64,000 nucleotides of DNA from Saprospiraceae bacterium (GTDB lineage Bacteria; Bacteroidota; Bacteroidia; Chitinophagales; Saprospiraceae): assembly GCA_016710235.1 (NCBI GenBank), contig JADJLG010000001.1:310001-374000 (forward strand), given 5' to 3'. The notes under the pieces were generated by a model. That model worked only from the letters and a program-made list of their open reading frames with translations, ran no database searches and was not told the DNA's origin. Of this stretch, positions 51,974 to 61,529 are shown piece by piece. The translations under genes and the position numbers were made by a program. The first letter of the stretch is position 1; every line of letters begins with the position of its first letter.

Positions 51974-54181
51974 TTATCTTTCGATACCCAAAGACTTCAA
52001 TGTTTGGTAGTCAAGTTGACCTACAGGAAGACCTTTGTCTTTTTGGTATTTTACCAAAGCTGACTTAGTCAATGTTCCCATGATATTGTCTGTTGGTCCA
52101 GGATCGTAACCAGCCTTGCGAAGAGCATCTTGAACTGAACGAACCAATTCTGAAGTTACTTTGCTAGCACAAACGATTTCTCTGTACTCTGTGAATCCAC
52201 CAGGTTTTACAAGCTTTCTTTTTGTAATGGTTTTGTATTCTGCCGGTAAATCTACTGTACTTGTTGAAGCCGGAGTAACTAGCTTTTGATAAGTACGAGT
52301 CTCGTATTCTGCAGCAACATCTGCTGATGCAGCGGTAGCTGGAGCTGAAACAGTTTGTATTGTTCTTGTTGAATACTGTGCCGCTAAGTCAACGGTTTCT
52401 GTAGTTGCAGGAGATTTTAACTTAGTCACTGTTTTTGTTGCATACTGCGCAGGAACATCAACTGTATTTGCAACAGCTGGAGCAGCCAATTTTTGATAAG
52501 TTCTTGTTTCGTACTGAGCGGCAACATCAACTGAATTTGTAGTCGCAGGAGCAACCAATTTTGAAGTAGATTTTGTCTCATACTGAGCAGCAACATCTAC
52601 TGATGATGTAGTCGCAGGAGCAACCAATTTCTGATAAGTACGAGTTGCATATTCTGCAGGTACATCAACTGAAGCCGTTGTAGCCGGAGAAACTAACTTC
52701 TGATATGAACGAGTAGCATATTGTGCAGGTACATCTTTTGTTGATGTAGAAGCTGGGGAAACCAATTTCTGATAAGTACGAGTAGCATACTGTGCAGGTA
52801 CTTCCTTTCTGGTAGTGGAAGCCGGAGAAACCAATTTCTGATATGTTCTTGTTTCATATTGTGCAGGTACATCTTTTGTAGTTGTTGTTGCTGCAGAAAC
52901 TAATTTTTGGTAGGTTCTAGTTTCGTATTGTGCAGGTACATCAACTGTTTTTGAAGTAGCCGGTGATTTTAATTTCTTGTATGAACGAGTAGCATATTGT
53001 GCTGGTACGTCCACTGTTCTTGTGCAAGCACTGCCATCATCATTATATCCTGCAGCACAACCTTTTCTCACTTGCTTAGTGATAGTAGTATATTGTGCAG
53101 CAACATTCTCCAAACACCAAACCAAACAATCGTTAGGATCAGCTGATAGACAGTTTCTGTCAGCAGATTTTCTCACCCAACGGGTTGTTGCTGGAGTAGT
53201 TTCAACTGATTCAGTCATTGTTTCGAAGATAGCAGGAACAGATTCAACGATAGAACCCGCATCTTTTACTTTTACCTGCTCAGTAACTGTTTCATAAACA
53301 GCAGGTACAACAACAACACTTGAAGAAGCTTCTTTCTTCAGAACTTGCTCAGTTACTGTCTCGTACTTTGCAGGGATAGCTACCAATTCCTGGTAAGCAT
53401 CTTTTACTTTTACTTGTTCAGTAACTGTCTCATACTTCGCTGGAATTACTACTAACTCCTCGAAAGCATCTTTTACTTTCACTTGCTCAGTTACAGACTC
53501 GTACTTCGCAGGGATCACTACCAACTCCTGGTAAGCGTCTTTCACTTTGTATTGCTCAGTCACAGTTTCGTACTTTGCAGGTACAACTGTCAGTTTAGTA
53601 TAGGCATCTTTTACCTTTACTTGCTCAGTCACAGTTTCAAATTTTGCAGGTACAACTGCTAGAGTTGTAGACGCATCTTTTGTTTTCAACTGCTCTGTAG
53701 AGGATTCAAACTTGGCCGGAACTACCACAAGAGTTTTTCCTGCTTCTTTCTTTACCACTTGCTCAGTCATGCTTTCAAACTTAGCAGGTGAGACCGATAG
53801 AGTAGAACCTGCTTCCTTAGAAACTACTTGCTCTTTTACAGATTCCCACTGAGCCGGTTTAACAACGATATTCTTTCCGGCTTCTTTTACAAGAACCTGC
53901 TCTGTTTTAGTTGAAAACTTTGCCGGTACAGCTGTAAGTGAAGTGGAAGCTTCTTTTTTCAGGACTTGTTCAGTAACTGTTTCATATTTTGCAGGGACGG
54001 CTACGACTTTTTTGGAAGCTGGTTTTACCATGATTTGCTCCGTTGTAGTTTCGTATTGGTCACCTATCAGACATTTTGCATAGCACTTTCCAGGCTGTGC
54101 ATTTGGTATTTCCGGATTTTGTGCCTGTGCAAAGGACCATCCGAATATGACCAGTAAGAAGGTTATAAAACGTAGACTCAT
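51974..54181 (-). CDS. Secreted protein of 25 tandem 23-residue repeats with a peptidoglycan-binding C-terminus
   Basis: A 735-residue protein: signal peptide (ends AQAQ), a short Cys-containing lead (GKCYAKCLIGD), then 13 repeats of exactly 23 residues with consensus PAKYETVTEQVKVKDAxxxL. A Cys-rich divider follows (NCLSADPNDCLVWCLENVAA and GCAAGYNDDGSACTR). Then come 12 repeats of the same 23-residue period with consensus VPAQYETRTYQKLVSPATT. The end is a PG_binding_1-type domain (VQDALRKAGYDPGPTDNIMG). Block one is acidic/basic mixed, block two Tyr/Arg/Lys-rich. It is probably cell-wall linked and fibrous or structural; function is unknown. Confidence 0.85.
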   Translation of the reverse strand: MSLRFITFLLVIFGWSFAQAQNPEIPNAQPGKCYAKCLIGDQYETTTEQIMVKPASKKVVAVPAKYETVTEQVLKKEASTSLTAVPAKFSTKTEQVLVKEAGKNIVVKPAQWESVKEQVVSKEAGSTLSVSPAKFESMTEQVVKKEAGKTLVVVPAKFESSTEQLKTKDASTTLAVVPAKFETVTEQVKVKDAYTKLTVVPAKYETVTEQYKVKDAYQELVVIPAKYESVTEQVKVKDAFEELVVIPAKYETVTEQVKVKDAYQELVAIPAKYETVTEQVLKKEASSSVVVVPAVYETVTEQVKVKDAGSIVESVPAIFETMTESVETTPATTRWVRKSADRNCLSADPNDCLVWCLENVAAQYTTITKQVRKGCAAGYNDDGSACTRTVDVPAQYATRSYKKLKSPATSKTVDVPAQYETRTYQKLVSAATTTTKDVPAQYETRTYQKLVSPASTTRKEVPAQYATRTYQKLVSPASTSTKDVPAQYATRSYQKLVSPATTASVDVPAEYATRTYQKLVAPATTSSVDVAAQYETKSTSKLVAPATTNSVDVAAQYETRTYQKLAAPAVANTVDVPAQYATKTVTKLKSPATTETVDLAAQYSTRTIQTVSAPATAASADVAAEYETRTYQKLVTPASTSTVDLPAEYKTITKRKLVKPGGFTEYREIVCASKVTSELVRSVQDALRKAGYDPGPTDNIMGTLTKSALVKYQKDKGLPVGQLDYQTLKSLGIER

Positions 54182-54208
54182 AAAATAGGATTTAAATAAT
54201 AAATTTGT

Positions 54209-55417
54209 TTAAGAATAAAGATCTTTTGGAACTGTACAATAATACTTCGTATTTGATTTCAAAAAACTATGCAAATCTAATACTTCTGACAATGGGATTG
54301 AATGATTATGTCTGGATTTTATGTTAATTTCCTTTTCAAAATGAGAATAAACTGTTAAGTCCAGGCTTCCTTCTTGAATCAATACCCTTGCTTCTATTGC
54401 AGACACATCAAAAATATTTGCACATGTGAGACGCATATCATCTACAAAGTCACTGCTAAATGGTTCACTTCTCAAGTAGATTTTCAGAAATCGCCGCTCT
54501 AAAATTCCTTTAGACATGTATCTCAAGAGCTTGTGATCTGACTTTGAAAGCTGCTTCAGCACTTGCCAAATGTCTGAATCATCAATTGATAAAAACTTAT
54601 CAATAAAATCCGGAGAATGGATATCAACTTGATTATGATATTCATTATCAATAAAATAAATAAGTGGAGAATTTTTAATATATTTATTCAAATCTGATTT
54701 TACCAATTCAAAAATAGAATGCAACATCTTTTCTGCCGCGATCGCTGTCTTGTGCATATAAACCTGCCAATACATAATCCTGCGAGCTACAAGAAATTTT
54801 TCAATCGAATATAGTCCCTTTTCTTCCAAAACGATATGATCCTCGTGGACATCCATCATTTTGATCAATCGATCGTATCCTATCACGCCTTCCGCTACTC
54901 CTGTAAAAAAGCTGTCCCTCGTCAAATAGTCCAGTCTGTCAACATCCAATTGACTGCTGATCAGATCATGAAAAAATGACCTGCTGTATTGATTTTTAAA
55001 AATTCTCAATGCCAGACTCAACCTACCCTTGAATTCTACATTGAGCCATTCCATCAGCAAAATAGTGATCTCCTCATGAGCCACAGGCAACAAACTGTGC
55101 TCCAATACATGTGAAAATGGTCCGTGGCCGATATCATGTAATAATATTGCTATCTGGCTTGCCTCATACTCTTCCTCAGATATAGAAACTCCCTTCAACC
55201 TTAAAGAATCAAGTGCCTCGGTCATCAAATGAAAGGCACCCAGAGCATGATGAAATCTGGAATGAGTAGCTCCGGGATAGATGAAATCCGACAAGCCAAG
55301 TTGTTTTATTCTCCTCAACCTCTGAAAAACCGTGTGTTCGATCAACTCCATGATCAGCCCATCAGGTACACTGATAAAGCCATAAACCGGATCATTAAAT
55401 ATTTTTAGTTTTTTCAA
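54209..55417 (-). CDS. HD-domain phosphohydrolase, dNTPase-like
   Basis: A 402-residue metal-dependent phosphohydrolase of the HD superfamily. The metal ligands are visible as H in ATHSRFHHALGAFHLM, the HD doublet in ILLHDIGHGPFSHVLEH, and D in SSQLDVDRLDYLTRDSFFTG. The architecture is like SAMHD1/YwfO-type dNTP triphosphohydrolases, so cleavage of nucleotides is likely, but the substrate is not proved. The gene is divergent from porX with only about 70 bases between the starts, so promoter elements are shared or packed. Confidence 0.85.
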   Translation of the reverse strand: MKKLKIFNDPVYGFISVPDGLIMELIEHTVFQRLRRIKQLGLSDFIYPGATHSRFHHALGAFHLMTEALDSLRLKGVSISEEEYEASQIAILLHDIGHGPFSHVLEHSLLPVAHEEITILLMEWLNVEFKGRLSLALRIFKNQYSRSFFHDLISSQLDVDRLDYLTRDSFFTGVAEGVIGYDRLIKMMDVHEDHIVLEEKGLYSIEKFLVARRIMYWQVYMHKTAIAAEKMLHSIFELVKSDLNKYIKNSPLIYFIDNEYHNQVDIHSPDFIDKFLSIDDSDIWQVLKQLSKSDHKLLRYMSKGILERRFLKIYLRSEPFSSDFVDDMRLTCANIFDVSAIEARVLIQEGSLDLTVYSHFEKEINIKSRHNHSIPLSEVLDLHSFLKSNTKYYCTVPKDLYS

Positions 55418-55489
55418 AGTCTTGTCTGGATACTAATCTTTACCTTGAACCGTTCTCTAGCAATACTATTTTTTTCGACAGGCGAAGTT

Positions 55490-57046
55490 ATGAATAAAAT
55501 AAGGATTTTGTGGGCAGATGACGAAATTGATCTTTTGAAACCTCAATTGTTTTTTCTTGAGAAAAAAGGATACACCATTCAGACAGTAAGCAATGGACAT
55601 GATGCGCTGACCCAGCTGGCTGAGTCAGGGCCCTTTGATATCATTTTCCTCGACGAGTCCATGCCCGGAATTACCGGCCTGGAGACACTGAGCAGAATAA
55701 AGAATTTGGGCTACTCTATTCCGGTGGTCATGGTGACCAAAAATGAAGCAGAAAATATCATGGAAGAAGCGATAGGAGGTCAAATAGCAGATTATCTAAT
55801 CAAACCTGTCAACCCAAATCAGCTTTTGCTCACGCTCAAGAAGCTGATGGACAACAAAAGGCTCATTTCTGAAAAAAGTACTTTGGCCTATCAGACTGCA
55901 TTCCGGGAACTTTATATGAAGATTACCGGCACCAATCACTTCGAAGATTGGGTTGATATATATAAAAATCTCATCCAGTGGGAACTCAAACTCGATGAAT
56001 CGTCTGATCCTGAAATTCAAGACATTCTGGCGAGCCAAAAAATGGAAGCCAATAATGAGTTTTCCAAATATATCATCAATAACTACTCCGGTTGGTTTGA
56101 CAATAAAAACAAAGCACCAATCCTCTCACATCAGTTGCTCTTAGAAAAAGTGTTCAAACATCTCAATGACGATGTTCCAACGATATTTTTGCTTTTGGAT
56201 AATTTGAGATTTGACCAATGGAAAGTGATCGAACCGATCATCAATCAAAATTTCCATATTGAAGAAGAGTCTTATTTCTACAGCATTCTTCCCAGCACCA
56301 CGCAGTACAGCAGAAATGCAATTTTTGCAGGCTTGATGCCTGCGGATATTGAGCGAGAATATCCCGACTGGTGGCTGAATGACAACGATGAAGGAGGCAA
56401 AAATCTGAAAGAGCCGGATCTGCTGGCAAAACAAATGAAAAGGTGGATACGAAAAGAGATCAAGACCGAATATATAAAAGTAACCAACAGCAGCCATGGA
56501 AAAACTCTGGTCGATAATGCGGACCAACTATTGAATAATCAATTTACTGTGATAGTGTACAATTTCATCGACATGCTGAGCCATGTACGCACAGAGATGG
56601 AAGTGCTCAAGGAACTCGCCTCAGATGAAAAAGCCTACCGATCACTGACGAAGAGTTGGTTTCTACACAGTCCTTTGTGGAGCGCCTTGCAAAAAATTTC
56701 TAAGAAAAAAGTACGTCTGATCATAGCCACTGACCACGGAACCATTCGTGTAAATGATCCCAGCAGAGTTGTGGCGGATAAAGAAACGACAAGCAATTTG
56801 AGGTATAAAGTAGGAAAGAATCTACAATATGAAAAGAAAGATGTGCTTGAAATCCGGGAACCGCAGAAAGTCGGTTTGCCGCGACCCAACGTCTCCAGTG
56901 CTTTCATTTTTGCCAGAGAAAACAAGTACTTTCTCTATCCAAACAATTACGGTTACTATCTGAATTATTTCAAAAACACATTTCAACATGGAGGTATCTC
57001 CATGGAGGAATTGATCTGTCCGGTAATTAGATTGGTATCTAAATAG
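55490..57046 (+). CDS. porX: PorX, T9SS response regulator with PglZ domain
   Basis: A 518-residue two-component regulator needed for type IX secretion. The N-terminal receiver has the acidic pocket (WADDE, residues 8-12), phospho-Asp55 in FLDESMPGITGLE, and the Lys in DYLIKPVNP. The C-terminal PglZ phosphatase-like domain has LLLDNLRFDQW, the TTQYSRNAIFAG region and the metal-binding ATDHGTIRVNDP. In known systems PorX works with PorY, PorL and a sigma factor and acts on oligonucleotides. ATG 55490 (MNKIRILWADDE) is chosen over an upstream start. It agrees with the two T9SS substrate candidates in this window. Confidence 0.95.
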   Translation: MNKIRILWADDEIDLLKPQLFFLEKKGYTIQTVSNGHDALTQLAESGPFDIIFLDESMPGITGLETLSRIKNLGYSIPVVMVTKNEAENIMEEAIGGQIADYLIKPVNPNQLLLTLKKLMDNKRLISEKSTLAYQTAFRELYMKITGTNHFEDWVDIYKNLIQWELKLDESSDPEIQDILASQKMEANNEFSKYIINNYSGWFDNKNKAPILSHQLLLEKVFKHLNDDVPTIFLLLDNLRFDQWKVIEPIINQNFHIEEESYFYSILPSTTQYSRNAIFAGLMPADIEREYPDWWLNDNDEGGKNLKEPDLLAKQMKRWIRKEIKTEYIKVTNSSHGKTLVDNADQLLNNQFTVIVYNFIDMLSHVRTEMEVLKELASDEKAYRSLTKSWFLHSPLWSALQKISKKKVRLIIATDHGTIRVNDPSRVVADKETTSNLRYKVGKNLQYEKKDVLEIREPQKVGLPRPNVSSAFIFARENKYFLYPNNYGYYLNYFKNTFQHGGISMEELICPVIRLVSK

Positions 57047-57487
57047 TTATTGCCCCGGACTTGGAGCCGGCGCTTCGTGATTGGGCTCTACTTTATAAAC
57101 TATATATTCCGTTTCTCCACGAAAAAAAAGCTTCCGGTATTTCTGGTGATAGTACAAAGTCACTTTGTTATTGGTCTCTGAGGCTTTCTGCACTTCAGCT
57201 GCCACATCAGCATTGGAAACCGAAAAATACCAAACATTATCAGGTATCTTTCCTGTTGGACCGGCATTGGTAAAAAATCCTGTATTGAGTTCGCCCTCAA
57301 AAGTTTTGAAGACATAGCCTTTCTTACTTATTTTGGTAACATATCCGGTACGGGTACCCTCACTATAAGTGGCAAAAATGATAAAACAAAGCCAGCCAAT
57401 GGATAGCAAAATACATAACAACAAAACTCGCTTTATCCATTTCCATGTTGTGCGTCCTGCAGATTGCACTGAATCTATTATAGCCAT
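57047..57487 (-). CDS. Conserved single-pass membrane protein of unknown function
   Basis: A 146-residue protein with one helix near the N-terminus (VLLLCILLSIGWLCFIIFATY) and a periplasmic domain (GYVTKISKKGYVFKTFEGEL...VWYFSVSN...VTLYYHQKYRKLFFRGETEY). The pattern is common in Bacteroidota, and relatives are sometimes mislabelled as 6-phosphogluconate dehydrogenase; nothing here supports an enzyme. It ends Pro-rich. Its stop abuts the porX stop tail to tail. Confidence 0.7.
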   Translation of the reverse strand: MAIIDSVQSAGRTTWKWIKRVLLLCILLSIGWLCFIIFATYSEGTRTGYVTKISKKGYVFKTFEGELNTGFFTNAGPTGKIPDNVWYFSVSNADVAAEVQKASETNNKVTLYYHQKYRKLFFRGETEYIVYKVEPNHEAPAPSPGQ

Positions 57488-57609
57488 TCGACAAAGTTTT
57501 TGCTAAGGTAGTTTATAACCTTAATTTCTTGTGATAAATTCCCGAAAGCTATTTAAAAATCAAATATTATCGCTTTAGTTCTGCTACTTTGGGATTGAAG
57601 AATGATTAT

Positions 57610-57641
57610 TTTGAAATTAAAGCTCCTAAAAATTAGCTTTG
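57610..57641 (+). promoter_or_regulatory. Promoter of mnmE (-33 and -7)
   Basis: TTTG at 57610-57613, 20 bases of spacer, and TAGCTTTG at 57634-57641 match the full Bacteroidota consensus. Transcription would begin near 57648, 14 bases before ATG 57662. It lies inside the longer open frame starting at 57602, so it decides the start. Confidence 0.65.
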
Positions 57642-57661
57642 CTTTAATTTTTCTAAGTTTC

Positions 57662-59053
57662 ATGTATGAACCGCAGAATTTAGACGATACAATAGTCTCC
57701 CTGGGAACGCCATTTGCGATGTCAGCAATCGGTGTGGTCAGACTTTCCGGACCTGCAGCTATTGACATCGTCAATCGATGCTTTGAAAAGGCCGATTTAC
57801 GAAAACAGAATTCACATACCATGCAACTTGGAACTCTCAAAGACGGTAGCAGAGAGCTGGACCAGGTAATGGTAAGCATTTTCAAAGCTCCAAACAGCTA
57901 TACGGGACAGGACAGTGTAGAAATATCTGCTCACGGTTCACCTTTTATTCTGGAAGAAATCGTCAGACTTATCATCAAAAACGGTGCCCGGCATGCTACC
58001 GAAGGAGAGTACACCATGAGAGCTTATCTCAATGGCAAGATGGATCTTGCTCAAGCTGAGGCTGTGGCAGATCTCGTTGCCTCTGAGAGCGAAGCAACGC
58101 ATCGGATGGCCATTCATCAGTTGAAGGGAGGATTTTCGAGAGAGTTGGAAAATCTAAGGTCCAAATTGATTGAATTCACTTCTCTGCTGGAACTTGAACT
58201 GGACTTCAGCGAGGAAGATGTAGAATTTGCAGATAGAGACAAATTATCAGAACTGATCAGCGAGATAAATATCAAAACCAAATCACTGATTGATTCATTC
58301 AAATGGGGAAATGCAATAAAGAAAGGAATTCACGTCGCCATCATAGGTAAACCTAATGTTGGTAAATCGACTTTGCTCAATGCCCTACTGCAAGAAGATC
58401 GTGCAATCGTAAGTGAAATCCCCGGCACCACAAGAGATACCATCGAAGAAGTTCTCCACATCCAGGGTGTTCTGTTTAGAATAGTTGACACTGCAGGAAT
58501 AAGGCAACATAGTACGGATAAAATTGAAAATTTAGGAATTCAACGCGCGATTGAAAACGCAGAAAAAGCTCAAATCATTTTACATGTCCATGATCTAAAT
58601 GAATCGCATATCCAGAATTCTCATGATGAATTTTTATGGCTCAGTCCTTATGAAAATAAAATAATTAACGTTTATAACAAGTATAATGTGTGGCGCAATA
58701 ATAATGTCGAACAAAACGTCCAATTCAATGCTGAATATTCAAGTATTTGTATTGATGCAAAGGATGGATTTGGATTGGATCAATTGAAAAATCTTATCTT
58801 CCAAAAAGTACTTGGTAAACATAATCTACATTCAGGAACAGTCATTACCAATGTGAGACACCTGGAGATTCTTCAAGAAATGCTCATTTCAACCCAAGAA
58901 ATCGAAAATGGAATAGTGAATAAAATTAGTGGTGAATTGCTGACGAGCGATATCCGAAGAAGCTTGCATCTGATAGGATTGCTCACAGGTAAAGTTGAAA
59001 TAGATAAAGACATCCTGGGAAGCATCTTTGGCCGTTTTTGTATCGGAAAATAA
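57662..59053 (+). CDS. mnmE: tRNA modification GTPase MnmE
   Basis: With MnmG this enzyme adds an aminomethyl-type group to uridine 34 of certain tRNAs. The 463-residue protein has the folate-binding N-terminal domain (DTIVSLGTPFAMSAIGVVRLSGP), a helical domain and an inserted G domain (GKPNVGKST, PGTTRDT, DTAG; NKYN in place of NKxD). It ends in the catalytic FCIGK. ATG 57662 is supported by a promoter just upstream. Its very 3' end is a known integration site for genomic islands in other bacteria, and accessory genes begin at once. Confidence 0.95.
   Translation: MYEPQNLDDTIVSLGTPFAMSAIGVVRLSGPAAIDIVNRCFEKADLRKQNSHTMQLGTLKDGSRELDQVMVSIFKAPNSYTGQDSVEISAHGSPFILEEIVRLIIKNGARHATEGEYTMRAYLNGKMDLAQAEAVADLVASESEATHRMAIHQLKGGFSRELENLRSKLIEFTSLLELELDFSEEDVEFADRDKLSELISEINIKTKSLIDSFKWGNAIKKGIHVAIIGKPNVGKSTLLNALLQEDRAIVSEIPGTTRDTIEEVLHIQGVLFRIVDTAGIRQHSTDKIENLGIQRAIENAEKAQIILHVHDLNESHIQNSHDEFLWLSPYENKIINVYNKYNVWRNNNVEQNVQFNAEYSSICIDAKDGFGLDQLKNLIFQKVLGKHNLHSGTVITNVRHLEILQEMLISTQEIENGIVNKISGELLTSDIRRSLHLIGLLTGKVEIDKDILGSIFGRFCIGK
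59036..59053 (+). other. Candidate island attachment site at the mnmE 3' end
   Basis: The last 18 bases of mnmE (coding FCIGK and the stop) are the position used as attB by SGI1-type islands in other bacteria. Here accessory genes follow directly. No integrase or second copy of the site is visible in this window, so this is positional inference only. Confidence 0.3.
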
Positions 59054-59121
59054 TTATCTTTCCTTTGTTTGTCAAGTGCTTGTTTTTATTGAGTTTATCG
59101 GCTTTCTATCTTCTCTTTTTT

Positions 59122-59442
59122 ATGGCCCAACTCTACTTTTCTACTTATTTTTGTTGCCCAGTTGTTGCTCAATTGACTATTTTGTTGCCCGCATACCATT
59201 TACTTCTGAGGCAGCTTGCTACTAAGTTAGATGTGGACACTTCTATCATTAGTAAAGTTGAACGTGGCGACCGTCAGCTTAAGAAGGAGCAAATCCCTTT
59301 ATTGGCTGAAATCCTGCAAGCTGATAAAGTGGAGTTGGAAACCCTTTGGCTTGTGGACCAAGTATTGGATTTGGTAAAAGACCAACCCAATGCAGATGAA
59401 GCATTGAAATCAGTAACAAAAAAAATTAATAGAACGAAGTAG
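59122..59442 (+). CDS. XRE-family HTH regulator of the restriction locus, N-terminus uncertain
   Basis: A DNA-binding protein upstream of a type I restriction-modification operon. The HTH part is clear (LRQLATKLDVDTSIISKVER, GDRQLKKEQIPLLAEILQAD), followed by a helical tail. The residues before LRQLA do not resemble the first helix normally seen in this family (IRxLRExx), and the open frame upstream is hydrophobic and overlaps the mnmE end. So the gene may have lost its proper 5' end at the island junction. ATG 59122 is a formal choice. TATTTTTG at about 59143-59150 could be a promoter; with it, translation would begin later, possibly from TTG. Confidence 0.6.
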   Translation: MAQLYFSTYFCCPVVAQLTILLPAYHLLLRQLATKLDVDTSIISKVERGDRQLKKEQIPLLAEILQADKVELETLWLVDQVLDLVKDQPNADEALKSVTKKINRTK

Positions 59443-59502
59443 TGGATTCTAATTGATAAATGATAGTTGAATTAAAACAAACGAATTATTAAATGATAAA
59501 AA

Positions 59503-61050
59503 ATGACAAACATTGCTCAACGACAAGAATTACAAGCTAAAATTTGGAGAATAGCCAACGATGTTCGTGGCTCAGTAGATGGATGGGATTTTAAACAATT
59601 CGTCTTAGGAACACTGTTCTATCGTTTTATTAGTGAAAACTTCACCAATTACATTGAAGGTGGTGATGATAGCGTTAACTATGCAAACTACCCAGATAAT
59701 AAAATTACTCCTGAAATCAAAGATGATGCCATTAAAACAAAAGGTTATTTTATTTATCCCAGTCAACTTTTTGTAAATATTGCCAGGACAGCCAATACTA
59801 ACCCAAATCTTAATACAGAACTAAAAGCCATTTTTGATGCTATTGAAAGTTCTGCAAACGGCTATCCATCCGAACCAGACATAAAAGGATTGTTTGCCGA
59901 TTTTGACACAACAAGCACAAGACTTGGTAATACCGTTGAAGCCAAAAACAGCCGTTTAGCATCTGTTCTGAAAGGTGTTGAGGAATTGAGTTTTGGAAAT
60001 TTTGAGGATAACCATATTGACCTTTTTGGCGATGCTTATGAGTTTTTGATTTCCAATTATGCCGCCAATGCAGGAAAATCGGGTGGTGAGTTTTTTACGC
60101 CACAGCATGTATCTAAGCTCATTGCACAATTGGCAATGCACAAGCAGGCCAAAGTAAACAAGATATACGACCCTGCCGCTGGTTCGGGCTCTTTATTGTT
60201 GCAAGCCAAAAAGCATTTCGACAACCATATTATTGAAGAAGGTTTTTATGGACAGGAAGTAAATCATACCACTTACAATCTTGCTCGTATGAACATGTTT
60301 TTGCACAATATCAATTACGACAAGTTTAATATTGCCCTTGGCAATACACTCATAGACCCACACTATGGCGATGAAAAGCCATTCGATGCCATCGTTTCAA
60401 ATCCTCCTTACTCTATAAAATGGATTGGTGATGATGACCCCACGCTGATCAATGATGACCGTTTTGCTCCTGCCGGTGTGTTGGCTCCCAAATCAAAAGC
60501 AGATTTTGCATTTGTATTACATGCACTATACTATCTATCCAGCAAAGGCAGAGCTGCTATTGTTTGTTTCCCTGGTATCTTTTATCGTGGTGGTGCAGAG
60601 CAGAAAATCAGAAAGTATTTGGTGGATAATAACTTTGTTGAAACCGTTATCTCATTAGCTTCTAACTTATTTTATGGCACTACCATAGCCGTAAATATTC
60701 TTGTTCTATCAAAACATAAGACGGATAACAAAACGCAGTTTATAGATGCTACAGGTGAAGATTTTTTCAAGAAAGCGACCAACAACAATGTGCTTGAAGA
60801 TAAACACATTGATAAGGTAATGAAAATCTTCGATACCAAAGAAGATGTGGCTCACGTAGCAGTATCTATAGACAACAACAAAATTGCTGAAAACGATTAT
60901 AACCTTTCGGTGAGTTCATACATAGAAGCAAAAGACAATCGGGAACAGGTGGATATTACAAAGTTGAATGCAGAGATTTCAGTAACGGTAGAAAAGATAA
61001 ATACATTGCGTGCAGAAATAGATAAAATAGTAAAGGAGATAACGGAATAA
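59503..61050 (+). CDS. hsdM: Type I restriction-modification methyltransferase subunit
   Basis: A 515-residue N6-adenine DNA methyltransferase that works in a complex with HsdS and HsdR. The N-terminal HsdM domain starts with LQAKIWRIANDVRGSVDGWD, and the methylase domain has the SAM motif YDPAAGSGSLLLQAKKHF and the catalytic SNPPYSIKW. A C-terminal coiled coil (INTLRAEIDKIVKEI) meets HsdS. It begins the restriction operon after the XRE gene. Length and motifs are intact. Confidence 0.96.
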   Translation: MTNIAQRQELQAKIWRIANDVRGSVDGWDFKQFVLGTLFYRFISENFTNYIEGGDDSVNYANYPDNKITPEIKDDAIKTKGYFIYPSQLFVNIARTANTNPNLNTELKAIFDAIESSANGYPSEPDIKGLFADFDTTSTRLGNTVEAKNSRLASVLKGVEELSFGNFEDNHIDLFGDAYEFLISNYAANAGKSGGEFFTPQHVSKLIAQLAMHKQAKVNKIYDPAAGSGSLLLQAKKHFDNHIIEEGFYGQEVNHTTYNLARMNMFLHNINYDKFNIALGNTLIDPHYGDEKPFDAIVSNPPYSIKWIGDDDPTLINDDRFAPAGVLAPKSKADFAFVLHALYYLSSKGRAAIVCFPGIFYRGGAEQKIRKYLVDNNFVETVISLASNLFYGTTIAVNILVLSKHKTDNKTQFIDATGEDFFKKATNNNVLEDKHIDKVMKIFDTKEDVAHVAVSIDNNKIAENDYNLSVSSYIEAKDNREQVDITKLNAEISVTVEKINTLRAEIDKIVKEITE

Positions 61051-61108
61051 AAAATGTCTGAATCAGGATTTAAAGGATTAGAGGATAAGCAAGATTAAAA
61101 AACAAATA

Positions 61109-61495
61109 ATGACTATTGATGAAATAACATACAAAATTAATGATTGTGCCATGAAAGTCCACAATACCTTGGGTAATGGCTTTCAAGAAGTGATTTATCA
61201 GCGATGTTTAGCTATTGAGTTAGAACGTGCAGGTTTACATTATGGGAGAGAGGTTGAGCAAGCAATTTTTTATGAAGGAATAGAAGTGGGTACAAGAAGG
61301 GCAGACTTTGTAGTGGAAAACAAAGTGATAGTTGAACTAAAAGCATTGATAAGCTTAGAGGATGTGCATTTGGCACAAGCAAAAAATTATGTGGTTTCGT
61401 ACGACTTTCCGATTAGTTTACTTATAAATTTTGGTGCAACGAGCTTGCAATTCAAAAAAAATTTTAATAAAAATTATCAGGAGCAAAAATCCTGA
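61109..61495 (+). CDS. GxxExxY protein
   Basis: A 128-residue protein of the PD-(D/E)XK nuclease-like GxxExxY family. The name motif is seen as GNGFQEVIY, followed by the nuclease core (RRADFVVENKVIVELKAL, with D, E and K in the expected order) and the AQAKNYV helix. Its function is unknown. It is inserted between hsdM and hsdS, where such genes are often found, and could act on DNA, but no role in restriction is established. Confidence 0.85.
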   Translation: MTIDEITYKINDCAMKVHNTLGNGFQEVIYQRCLAIELERAGLHYGREVEQAIFYEGIEVGTRRADFVVENKVIVELKALISLEDVHLAQAKNYVVSYDFPISLLINFGATSLQFKKNFNKNYQEQKS

Positions 61496-61529
61496 AAATC
61501 ATAAAAGCAAATAAATCCTGATTCAGACA

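Noticed and set aside
51974..54181. Regular 69-bp repeats suggesting a CRISPR or DNA satellite
   Set aside because: The period is a multiple of three, stays in one long open frame with a signal peptide and a C-terminal domain, and units vary at synonymous and non-synonymous sites; it is a protein repeat.
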